Shown: positions 1 to 5,813 of the stretch, one piece after another
Layout of the letters: every line of letters begins with the position of its first letter
How positions within the stretch are numbered: the first letter of the stretch is position 1
Assembly (NCBI GenBank): GCA_029263555.1
Contig: JAJUFW010000028.1
Span: 1 to 13,099, forward strand
DNA: 13,099 nucleotides
Source: Alphaproteobacteria bacterium
GTDB lineage: Bacteria; Pseudomonadota; Alphaproteobacteria; DSM-16000; Inquilinaceae
Direction of reading: 5' to 3'
The notes under the pieces: generated by a model
What the model was told of the DNA's origin: nothing
Databases searched by the model: none
What the model saw: the letters and a program-made list of their open reading frames with translations, nothing else
Position numbers and translations under genes: made by a program

Positions 1-1
1 C

Positions 2-349
2 CTGACCGACGAGGTCATGCTGAATATCCGGCAATCTGTGCTCTATGCCGATCCCGGCGACGACGACTCGGCCTGGAACGGGTCGACCCGGGTCGGCGCC
101 CTCTACAACTTCGATCTCGGCGTCTGGCGGCCCTTCGTCGGCCTGAATGTCGGCTATCTCTACGGCGACACGACGGACGAAGGCTTCATCGCCGGTCCGG
201 AAGTCGGCGTCCGCTACTTCGTGAATCCGAAGACCTTCGTGTTCGGCCAGGCCGAGTACCAGTTCCTCTTCGACAGCTTCTCCGATATCGACAACGCCTT
301 CGACGACGGCTCCTTCGCCTACAGCGTCGGCGTCGGTTTCAATTTCTGA
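2..349 (+). CDS. Outer-membrane beta-barrel protein, C-terminal part (5' end outside window)
   Basis: The reading frame is open from base 2 to a TGA at 347-349, and the start lies upstream of the window; the in-frame ATG at 17 is probably an internal methionine. The visible 115 residues alternate hydrophobic and polar residues in strand-like stretches (for example RVGALYNFDLG, RPFVGLNVGYLYG, GPEVGVRYFVN, FVFGQAEYQFLF), joined by acidic loops rich in Asp and Gly. The chain ends in SVGVGFNF, and a terminal Phe after an amphipathic strand is the classic signal recognised by the BAM machinery in outer-membrane proteins. It therefore looks like the last strands of a small barrel. Which barrel family it belongs to, and whether it carries anything across the membrane, cannot be told from this fragment. 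A strong terminator follows 28 bases after the stop, so it is the last gene of its transcript and separate from hemF. Confidence 0.75.
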   Translation: MTDEVMLNIRQSVLYADPGDDDSAWNGSTRVGALYNFDLGVWRPFVGLNVGYLYGDTTDEGFIAGPEVGVRYFVNPKTFVFGQAEYQFLFDSFSDIDNAFDDGSFAYSVGVGFNF

Positions 350-377
350 CGAGGTACCCTGGATAAGGGGGCGATCC

Positions 378-415
378 TGCGGCGGGCCCGGCCGGGGCCG
401 CCGCATTTTTTTCTT
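378..415 (+). terminator. Rho-independent terminator after the beta-barrel gene
   Basis: An 8-bp perfect stem, TGCGGCGG (378-385) with CCGCCGCA (398-405), encloses a 12-base GC-rich loop that can pair further with itself. Seven T (406-412) and then CTT follow directly. This is a textbook intrinsic terminator. It lies 28 bases past the stop of the barrel gene and 70 bases before hemF, so hemF should have its own promoter in 415-484. I could not identify that promoter with confidence. Confidence 0.9.
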
Positions 416-484
416 GCAGGGGGCGGACCTCAGCCGGTCGTATCCGCGGGATTTCCGGATCACCGTCATCGGCAAGGACCGACC

Positions 485-1345
485 ATGAACCCGACAACCG
501 ACGCCCAGGACCGCAAGGATCGTGCCGCCGAATGGTTCACGACCCTGCGCGACCGGCTTTGCGCCGAATTCGAACGCATCGAGGATGCGCATGCCGGCCA
601 GATGGCGGATCGCCCGCCCGGGAGGTTCGAGCGCAAGGCCTGGGACCGTCCGGGCGGCGGCGGCGGCGTGATGTCGATCATGAGGGGCCGGGTGTTCGAG
701 AAGGTCGGGGTCAACATCTCGACCGTTTTCGGCGAATTCTCGCCCGACTTCGCGAGAACCATGCCCGGCGCCGCGGAATCGGGCGGGCGCTTCTGGGCAT
801 CGGGCGTCAGCGTCGTCGTCCATCCGCAAAGCCCGCTGGTCCCGGCCGCGCACATGAACACCCGATTCATCGTCACTTCGTCCGGCTGGTTCGGGGGCGG
901 GGCGGACCTGACGCCCATGTTCCCGGACGATGCGGACACCGCTGCCTTCCATGGCGCTCTCCGGGAGGCCTGCGACCGCCACGACCCGAACTACTATCCG
1001 CGCTTCAAGGAGTGGTGCGACGAATATTTCTTCCTGAAGCACCGCAACGAACCCCGCGGCGTCGGCGGCATCTTCTACGACCACCTGGATTCGGGCGACT
1101 GGGAGCGGGACTTCGCCTTCACCCGCGACGTCGGCCAGGCCTTCCTCGAGGTCTACCCCAAGCTGGTCAGGCAGCACATGGACCGTCCCTGGACCGCCGA
1201 GGAGCGCGAGCACCAGCTCAAGCGCCGCGGCCGCTATGTCGAGTTCAACCTGCTCTACGATCGCGGCACCCTGTTCGGGCTGAAGACCGGCGGCAACGTG
1301 GAGGCGATCCTGATGTCGCTGCCCCCCGTCGTGCACTGGCCGTAA
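485..1345 (+). CDS. hemF: Oxygen-dependent coproporphyrinogen III oxidase HemF
   Basis: This enzyme converts coproporphyrinogen III to protoporphyrinogen IX in haem synthesis by oxidative decarboxylation of two propionate side chains, using O2 and no metal or cofactor; it works as a cytoplasmic homodimer. The 286-residue protein carries the family signatures in order: GGGGVMSIMRGRVFEKVGVN (58-77), ASGVSVVVHP (105-114), HMNTR (123-127), WFGGGADLTP (135-144), RGVGGIFYDH (191-200) and RYVEFNLLYDRGT (250-262). It ends NVEAILMSLPPVVHWP, the usual C-terminus of the family. Length is normal. The ATG at 485 has AAGGA at 474-478, six bases upstream. The gene stands alone, since a terminator precedes it and the minus-strand CCA gene converges on it with only 25 bases between. 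An aerobic or microaerobic lifestyle follows from having this enzyme. Identification is secure. Confidence 0.97.
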   Translation: MNPTTDAQDRKDRAAEWFTTLRDRLCAEFERIEDAHAGQMADRPPGRFERKAWDRPGGGGGVMSIMRGRVFEKVGVNISTVFGEFSPDFARTMPGAAESGGRFWASGVSVVVHPQSPLVPAAHMNTRFIVTSSGWFGGGADLTPMFPDDADTAAFHGALREACDRHDPNYYPRFKEWCDEYFFLKHRNEPRGVGGIFYDHLDSGDWERDFAFTRDVGQAFLEVYPKLVRQHMDRPWTAEEREHQLKRRGRYVEFNLLYDRGTLFGLKTGGNVEAILMSLPPVVHWP

Positions 1346-1370
1346 AATCCGGCCGCCTGCGGAACGCGAA

Positions 1371-2633
1371 TCAGGCCCGCGCCGACGCGACGAGCCGCCG
1401 CGCCTCGGCAAGGCAGGCTTCCCGGCCGGCGGCCAGGCCGCCGTCGAGCCACCATCTTTCGACCGCCGCCAGCAGCCCGCCCACCTTCGGGCCCGGCGGC
1501 ACGCCAAGCCCGACGATGTCGCGCCCCTGCAGGGGGAAGGCCGGCACGCCGACCCCGCGCGCGGTCTCGGCCAGGGCGGGCCAGCGCCGCTCCTCCGGCT
1601 CTCCGGCTGCGGCGATCAGCAGGCGGTCGACGACACGGACCCGTCCGTGGCGGTAGATCGTCCGGACAAGATCGGATTCGGTGACCTCGGGGGTAAGCCC
1701 CTCGATCGGCCGGACCGCCGCGAGAAGACGGTCCCGCTCGGCGTTCGAGAGTCGGAGCCGCTGCGCCAGCGCCGCCGCGCTGTCCGCCCGGGTGACGAGG
1801 GCAGCCAGCCGCAGCAGGGGATCGGGCCGGGGCTCGATCTTCGACAGGCTCTCCAGCCGGTCGGCGTCTCCGGGCTCTCCCAGGACCGCTTCGGCGACTC
1901 CGAGGCCGGCCATGACCCGCCAGGCCGTGGCCGGGTCGGGGGCGGAGAGAAGTTTCAGCAGCTCGGCCCGGATTCTCTCGCCCGAAAGTCCGGCGATCCG
2001 GGGCACGAAGCGCCGGACCGCCTCCAGGGTCGCAGGCTCGATCGGCGTCCTGCCGTAATGGGCATGGAAGCGGAACAGCCGCAACAGGCGCAGGACGTCC
2101 TCGTCCATGCGCTGCGCGGGATCGCCGACGAAGCGCACGCGCCCGGCCAGCGCATCCTCGACGCCGCCGAAATAGTCGTGAATCCGGCCATCGGGGTCCG
2201 CGGACAGCGCGTTCATCGTGAAGTCGCGCCTCGCGGCGTCGGTCCGCCAGTCATCCGTGAACGCGACGACGGCATGCCGGCCATCCGTCTCCACGTCGAT
2301 CCTGAGGGTCGTGATCTCGAAGGGCTGCCCGCCGATGACCGCGGTCACCGTACCGTGGTCGAGCCCGGTCGGAACAACCCGGATGCCGGCCCGCCGAAGC
2401 GCCTCCATGACCGCTTCGGGACGGAGCGGCGTTGCGATATCGACATCGGCGACCGGGCGCCCGAGCAGCGTGTCGCGTACGCAGCCGCCGACGAAGCGGG
2501 GCCCTGCCCCCGCCGCCTCCAGCGCGGCGATGACGGCCCGCGTCTCCGGCCGGTCGCGCCAGGCAGCCGCAGGCAGCCTATCCGGGCGACCGTCCTCCGG
2601 TGCGACTGGGGCCTTCTTTCCGTTCGGGACCAT
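1371..2633 (-). CDS. cca: CCA tRNA nucleotidyltransferase (class II poly(A) polymerase/CCA family)
   Basis: This enzyme adds or repairs the 3' CCA end of tRNAs using CTP and ATP. The 420-residue protein has the nucleotidyltransferase head near its N-terminus: FVGGCVRD (47-54), DVDIAT with the metal-binding aspartates D63 and D65, RRDFTMNALS (135-144) and GRIHDYFGG (149-157). The RNA-binding neck follows, with DPAQRMDEDVLRLLRLFRF (171-189) and GLSGERIRAELLKLL. The C-terminal half is helical and poorly conserved, as usual. Length matches alphaproteobacterial homologues. Poly(A) polymerases share this fold, so the CCA role rests on family resemblance and context. The ATG at 2633 lies three bases beyond the stop of the Nudix gene, so the two are almost certainly co-transcribed and perhaps translationally coupled. 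It ends facing hemF, and no clear terminator is visible in the 25-base gap. Confidence 0.93.
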   Translation of the reverse strand: MVPNGKKAPVAPEDGRPDRLPAAAWRDRPETRAVIAALEAAGAGPRFVGGCVRDTLLGRPVADVDIATPLRPEAVMEALRRAGIRVVPTGLDHGTVTAVIGGQPFEITTLRIDVETDGRHAVVAFTDDWRTDAARRDFTMNALSADPDGRIHDYFGGVEDALAGRVRFVGDPAQRMDEDVLRLLRLFRFHAHYGRTPIEPATLEAVRRFVPRIAGLSGERIRAELLKLLSAPDPATAWRVMAGLGVAEAVLGEPGDADRLESLSKIEPRPDPLLRLAALVTRADSAAALAQRLRLSNAERDRLLAAVRPIEGLTPEVTESDLVRTIYRHGRVRVVDRLLIAAAGEPEERRWPALAETARGVGVPAFPLQGRDIVGLGVPPGPKVGGLLAAVERWWLDGGLAAGREACLAEARRLVASARA

Positions 2634-2636
2634 GGG

Positions 2637-3290
2637 TCAGGACATGAGCGCCTGGCGAAAATTGACCAGGATTCCGGCCGTGGCGCCCCAGATGAACCTG
2701 TCCTCGTGCTGGAAGACGTAAAAGTACCGTTGCGTGCCCTGGACCGTCCGGCTGTGCCGCTCCGGATTGCCCGGATCGAGCACGATGTCGAGCGGCACCT
2801 CGAAAACCTCGGCAACCTCGTAGGGGTCGGGGCGCAACGTGAAGGGAGGCCGGATTATTCCGACGTAGGGCACGATCCGGAAGCCGCTGCGGGTGACATA
2901 GGTGTCCAGCCGCCCCACGACCTCTACCCGCTCCGGCGGCAGGCCGATCTCCTCCTCGGTTTCGCGGAGCGCGGCGGCCATCTCGTTCTCGTCCTCGGGT
3001 TCCACCCCGCCGCCCGGGAAGCTGATCTGACCGGCATGGGCGGCCAGATGATCGGTTCGGCGGGTGAGCAGGATCCTGAGCCCGTCCTCCCGTTCGACGA
3101 CGGGAACCAGCACCGCCGCCGGACGGAGCTGGGCGGGCGGGCGCATGCCGGGATTGAGATCGTGGTCGCCGCGGACCCGCCGTCGCGATGACGGCAGCGG
3201 AGACTCGAAACGCAGCAGCCGGCGGCGCAGCTCCTCCCGGTCGAGCCCTACCGTCTCTCGTCCAACGGAAAAAATATCCCCTTGCTCCAT
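2637..3290 (-). CDS. Nudix hydrolase, CoA pyrophosphatase type
   Basis: The likely reaction is hydrolysis of coenzyme A or acyl-CoA to 3',5'-ADP and 4'-phosphopantetheine (E. coli NudL and yeast Pcd1 type), removing oxidised CoA. The 217-residue protein has a complete Nudix box: G95-x5-E101-x7-R109-E110-x2-E113-E114-x-G116, where the glutamates bind metal. Immediately before it, LLTRRTDHLAAHAGQ (74-88) and then FPGG (91-94) match the extra motif that marks the CoA-specific subgroup. The ATG at 3290 lies inside the upstream DUF1285 gene, giving a 43-base overlap in another frame. The start is plausible because REELRRRLLRF-type N-termini begin near this point in homologues and no other ATG is available, but no good ribosome-binding site is visible. 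It sits in the middle of a DUF1285–Nudix–CCA operon. Confidence is high for the family and good for the substrate class. Confidence 0.92.
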   Translation of the reverse strand: MEQGDIFSVGRETVGLDREELRRRLLRFESPLPSSRRRVRGDHDLNPGMRPPAQLRPAAVLVPVVEREDGLRILLTRRTDHLAAHAGQISFPGGGVEPEDENEMAAALRETEEEIGLPPERVEVVGRLDTYVTRSGFRIVPYVGIIRPPFTLRPDPYEVAEVFEVPLDIVLDPGNPERHSRTVQGTQRYFYVFQHEDRFIWGATAGILVNFRQALMS

Positions 3291-3826
3291 ACGCCCAGAC
3301 GTCCGTTCCGTTCGACCGCACGCTCCGCCAACTCATAGTAAACCGGACGGAGGACAAGCGCGTCGAGCCCGTTCGATCCGGCCGTGACCCGTACATAGGG
3401 TCTGGGTTCTCCCGTGCCAGGGGCGAAATCAACGCGAATCGGGTGATCCGGCCCCGCCTCGACCACATGGTCCAGGTTCGTCGCGAATCTGAGAACCTGG
3501 CTCTCGCCCTCGCCGAGACAGGTCACCGAGACCGCCGTGAACGGCGCGTCCTCGACGACGAGGCGCCCTCGTTCTGCCGGGGTGATCAGCCAGTAGTCCC
3601 CCGCCTCGTCCCGCCTGAGCGCGGAGGCGAGCAGCTTTACGAGGGCCGGCCGGCGGATCGGCGCCCCCTCATGGAACCATGTGCCGTCGCGGGCGATTCG
3701 AATGTCATATTGCTCCTCGCCGCTGCCGGGCCGGAAGGCCGCCGTTCCCGGCCGGCGGTCCGGGGAGCCCGCCCCGTCGCCGGGTGCAGCCGGCGCAGGG
3801 GCTTGGTCGCTATGGAAAATCGCCAT
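3248..3826 (-). CDS. DUF1285 family protein
   Basis: This 192-residue protein belongs to a family of unknown function found mainly in proteobacteria. Conserved stretches are visible: YDIRIARDGTWFHEG (40-54), IRRPALVKLLASALRRD (57-73), YWLITPAERGRLVVEDAPF (78-96) and the C-terminal RPVYYELAERAV (160-171) followed by GVWSKGIFFPL (178-188). The first 38 residues are a low-complexity Ala/Pro/Gly/Asp segment, probably disordered. I see no signal peptide or membrane segment, so it is likely cytoplasmic. I chose the ATG at 3826 because it just precedes the family-like region and the frame upstream runs antisense into moxR. No ribosome-binding site precedes this ATG, and a candidate promoter places transcription start right at the codon, so the message may be leaderless. 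It heads the Nudix–CCA operon and is divergent from moxR. This neighbourhood recurs in alphaproteobacteria and hints at a link to the MoxR system that has not been shown. Confidence 0.88.
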   Translation of the reverse strand: MAIFHSDQAPAPAAPGDGAGSPDRRPGTAAFRPGSGEEQYDIRIARDGTWFHEGAPIRRPALVKLLASALRRDEAGDYWLITPAERGRLVVEDAPFTAVSVTCLGEGESQVLRFATNLDHVVEAGPDHPIRVDFAPGTGEPRPYVRVTAGSNGLDALVLRPVYYELAERAVERNGRLGVWSKGIFFPLDERR

Positions 3827-3828
3827 AG
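3810..3828. repeat. Inverted repeat around the DUF1285 start codon
   Basis: CTATGG (3810-3815) and CCATAG (3823-3828) are perfect inverted copies separated by seven bases. On the minus strand one arm contains the ATG start codon. The repeat could be an operator overlapping the start site, or an RNA hairpin hiding the start codon. Six-base arms can arise by chance. Confidence 0.35.
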
Positions 3829-3833
3829 TTTTC

Positions 3834-3862
3834 AGTCTAGGCTGTCCTAGGCAGTCGTCCAA
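3834..3862 (-). promoter_or_regulatory. Candidate sigma-70 type promoter for the DUF1285–Nudix–CCA operon, leaderless
   Basis: Read on the minus strand, TTGGAC (3862-3857) is followed after exactly 17 bases by TAGACT (3839-3834). Counting seven bases on from the -10 box puts the start site at about 3827-3826, which is the ATG of the DUF1285 gene. No Shine-Dalgarno sequence precedes that ATG, which fits a leaderless transcript. The -35 match is only moderate (three of six bases), so this is a prediction from spacing and context. Confidence 0.4.
3837..3856. repeat. Tandem 10-bp direct repeat in the divergent promoter region
   Basis: CTAGGCTGTC (3837-3846) is followed directly by CTAGGCAGTC (3847-3856), with one mismatch in ten. 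The spacing is about one helical turn, so both copies would lie on the same face of the DNA. They occupy the middle of the 49-base gap between DUF1285 and moxR and fall within the spacer of the candidate minus-strand promoter. That is a good position for a regulator acting on both operons. Confidence 0.45.
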
Positions 3863-3863
3863 C

Positions 3864-3868
3864 AGGAG
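3864..3868 (+). promoter_or_regulatory. Ribosome-binding site fixing the GTG start of moxR
   Basis: AGGAG at 3864-3868 lies seven bases before a GTG at 3876. The frame is open further upstream, back to 3681, but that stretch is antisense to DUF1285. This site decides in favour of the GTG. Confidence 0.8.
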
Positions 3869-3875
3869 ACCATCC

Positions 3876-4898
3876 GTGACAGACGCTCCCAGCTTCGTTT
3901 CGTCGATCGCCGGCGCCGACGGCCCCTCCCTCGCGCATGCCGTGGACCAGTTGGGCGAGCGTCTCGCGAAGGTTCGCGCCGCGATCGGCCGCGTCATCTT
4001 CGGACAGCAGCAGGTCGTCGACCAGACCCTGATCACGCTCCTCGCCGGCGGCCATGTGCTCCTGATCGGCGTGCCCGGGCTGGCGAAGACCCGGCTGGTC
4101 GAGACGCTCGGCACGGTTCTGGGGCTCGACGACCGGCGGATCCAGTGCACGCCCGACCTGATGCCGGCGGACATTCTGGGCTCGGAAGTGCTGGAGGAGG
4201 ACGAATCCGGGCGCCGATCGTTCCGCTTCATCCCCGGGCCGATCTTCTGCCAGCTGCTGATGGCTGACGAAATCAACCGCGCGAGCCCGCGCACCCAGTC
4301 GGCCCTCCTGCAGGCGATGCAGGAGCACCGGGTCTCGGTTGCGGGGCACTATCACCAACTGCCGGGCCCCTTCCACGTGCTGGCGACCCAGAACCCTCTG
4401 GAGCAGGAGGGCACCTATCCCTTGCCCGAGGCGCAGCTGGACCGCTTCCTGATGCAGGTCAATGTCGGGTACCCGGACCGGGATGCGGAACGCCGCATGC
4501 TGATCGCCACCACCGGCATCGAGCAGGAGAAGGTCGAACCGATACTTACCCCCGCCGAGTTGCAGGCGGCCCAGGAGCTGGTGCGTCGCGTGCCCGTGGG
4601 CGACAGCGTCGTCGAAGCGATCCTGACCCTGGTGAGGAACGGCCGGCCGGACACGAGCGAATTGCCGGAAATCCCGCGCCTCGTCGCCTGGGGCCCGGGG
4701 CCGCGCGCAAGCCAGGCGCTGATGCTGGCCTGCCGGGCGAAGGCGCTTCTGGAAGGCCGGCTGGCGCCGTCGGTCGACGACGTATTGTTCCTCGCCAAGC
4801 CGGTGCTGCAGCACCGCATGGCGCTCAATTTCGCGGCCCGCGCGGACGGCGTCAGCATGGACGACATCATCGACCGGCTGTGCGCGCCCTTCGCGTAG
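3876..4898 (+). CDS. MoxR-family AAA+ ATPase
   Basis: MoxR ATPases are cytoplasmic AAA+ ring proteins thought to act as chaperones that mature or remodel client complexes, usually with vWA-domain partners. The 340-residue protein has Walker A GVPGLAKT (65-72), Walker B LLMADEINR with D131 and E132, sensor 1 in ATQNP (N173), the arginine finger in QLDRF (R190) and sensor 2 in WGPGPRASQAL (R277). The FIPGPIF (118-124) and EGTYPLPEAQLDRF regions are typical of the family. All catalytic residues are present and length is normal. Translation should begin at a GTG with a good ribosome-binding site. It is the first gene of a four-gene + strand operon, with DUF58 starting 18 bases after its stop. MoxR next to DUF58 and vWA proteins is a widespread arrangement. 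Its client here is unknown. I give no symbol because several subfamilies share the name moxR. Confidence 0.95.
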   Translation: MTDAPSFVSSIAGADGPSLAHAVDQLGERLAKVRAAIGRVIFGQQQVVDQTLITLLAGGHVLLIGVPGLAKTRLVETLGTVLGLDDRRIQCTPDLMPADILGSEVLEEDESGRRSFRFIPGPIFCQLLMADEINRASPRTQSALLQAMQEHRVSVAGHYHQLPGPFHVLATQNPLEQEGTYPLPEAQLDRFLMQVNVGYPDRDAERRMLIATTGIEQEKVEPILTPAELQAAQELVRRVPVGDSVVEAILTLVRNGRPDTSELPEIPRLVAWGPGPRASQALMLACRAKALLEGRLAPSVDDVLFLAKPVLQHRMALNFAARADGVSMDDIIDRLCAPFA

Positions 4899-4905
4899 CC
4901 TGCGC

Positions 4906-4910
4906 GGGAG
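4906..4910 (+). promoter_or_regulatory. Ribosome-binding site fixing the TTG start of the DUF58 gene
   Basis: GGGAG at 4906-4910 lies six bases before a TTG at 4917. No ATG or GTG in frame is as well placed ahead of the conserved region, so a TTG start is the best reading. Confidence 0.7.
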
Positions 4911-4916
4911 TTTCCG

Positions 4917-5807
4917 TTGGCTGTTCCCGATCCCATCCGAAAGCAGCAGCAGGCCGAATCCCTGGCTGCGGTCCTGCCGCCGCTGCTGGTCGCGGCAGAG
5001 CGGGTCGCCTCCACGGTCGCCCAGGGCGTGCATGGCCGTCGGCGGGTCGGCACGGGCGACAGCTTCTGGCAGTTCCGGCGCTATCATGCCGGAGACCAGA
5101 TCCAGGCGATCGACTGGCGGCAGACGGGCAAGCGACAGGCGGTCTTCGTGCGCGAGCAGGAATGGGAGGCATCCCAGAGCGTCTGGCTCTGGCGGGACGG
5201 CACCCCGTCCATGGCGTACCGGTCCGCAACCGCCCTGCCCACCAAGCGCGAAAGGGCGGAGATCCTGCTGCTGGCGCTCGCCTCACTGCTGAACCGGGCC
5301 GGTGAGCGCATCGCGCTTCTGGGCGGCGATGCGCCGCCGGCATCCGGACGGGCCAATCTCGCGCGGCTTGCCACGATGCTCGAACGGCAGCCGGCGGCGG
5401 CGCCCCGGCCAGAGCAGTTGCCGCGCCATGCGGAGCTGGTCCTGATCGGGGACTTTCTTGCACCGCTGGCCGAAACGGAACAGATCGTCAATGCCTGCGC
5501 CGGGCGTGCCGTCCGGGGGCATCTGCTGCAGGTCCTGGATCCGGCGGAAGCGACACTCCCATTTGGCGGCCGAATCCGTTTCTCCGGAATGGAAGGCGAG
5601 CAGGACACCCTCGTTCCCCGGGTCGAGACGATTCGCGACGCCTATCTGGAACGGCTTCGGCTGCAACAGGAGGGGCTGGCGGCGTTGGCCAGAAGCGCCG
5701 GCTGGACCTTCGCCGTCCACCGCACGGATCGCCCGCCCCAGACGGCGCTTCTGGCCCTGTACGGCGCCCTTGCCGAGGTGCCGCTACCGACCGCCCGGGA
5801 GGGCTGA
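4917..5807 (+). CDS. DUF58 domain protein (vWA-like MoxR partner)
   Basis: DUF58 proteins are the usual partners of MoxR ATPases and carry a vWA-like fold. In this 296-residue protein the diagnostic block is GTGDSFWQFRRYHAGDQIQA (45-64) followed by IDWRQTGKRQAVFVREQEWE (65-84); the GD...IDW...VRE pattern defines the family. The vWA-like part then begins with WLWRDGTPSM (91-100), where D94, T96 and S98 give a DxTxS version of the metal-binding motif; LVLIGDF (175-180 region) supplies a later aspartate. There is no signal peptide or obvious membrane span, so it should be cytoplasmic, where it could meet MoxR. Many DUF58 proteins have N-terminal membrane helices and this short form lacks them. 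Translation starts at TTG. It lies 18 bases after moxR and seven bases before the next gene, clearly within one operon. Its molecular action is not known. Confidence 0.93.
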   Translation: MAVPDPIRKQQQAESLAAVLPPLLVAAERVASTVAQGVHGRRRVGTGDSFWQFRRYHAGDQIQAIDWRQTGKRQAVFVREQEWEASQSVWLWRDGTPSMAYRSATALPTKRERAEILLLALASLLNRAGERIALLGGDAPPASGRANLARLATMLERQPAAAPRPEQLPRHAELVLIGDFLAPLAETEQIVNACAGRAVRGHLLQVLDPAEATLPFGGRIRFSGMEGEQDTLVPRVETIRDAYLERLRLQQEGLAALARSAGWTFAVHRTDRPPQTALLALYGALAEVPLPTAREG

Positions 5808-5813
5808 ACGGCA

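Noticed and set aside
442..460. ATCCG-N9-CGGAT inverted repeat before hemF
   Set aside because: Five-base arms in GC-rich sequence are expected by chance, and no promoter boxes line up with it.
532..1656. 374-codon + strand frame overlapping hemF
   Set aside because: It is out of frame with hemF and Arg/Pro-rich, with no motif.
1647..3191. 514-codon open frame on the + strand
   Set aside because: It is antisense to the CCA and Nudix genes, both of which carry full family motifs. Its translation is rich in Arg, Gly and Pro with no recognisable domain, typical of shadow frames in high-GC DNA.
3827..4294. N-terminal extension of DUF1285 beyond 3826, including a TTG at 3862
   Set aside because: The extension is antisense to moxR and has no ribosome-binding site. 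Family-like sequence begins only after residue 38 from the ATG.
3837..5087. 416-codon minus-strand frame across moxR
   Set aside because: It is antisense to moxR, which has every AAA+ motif.
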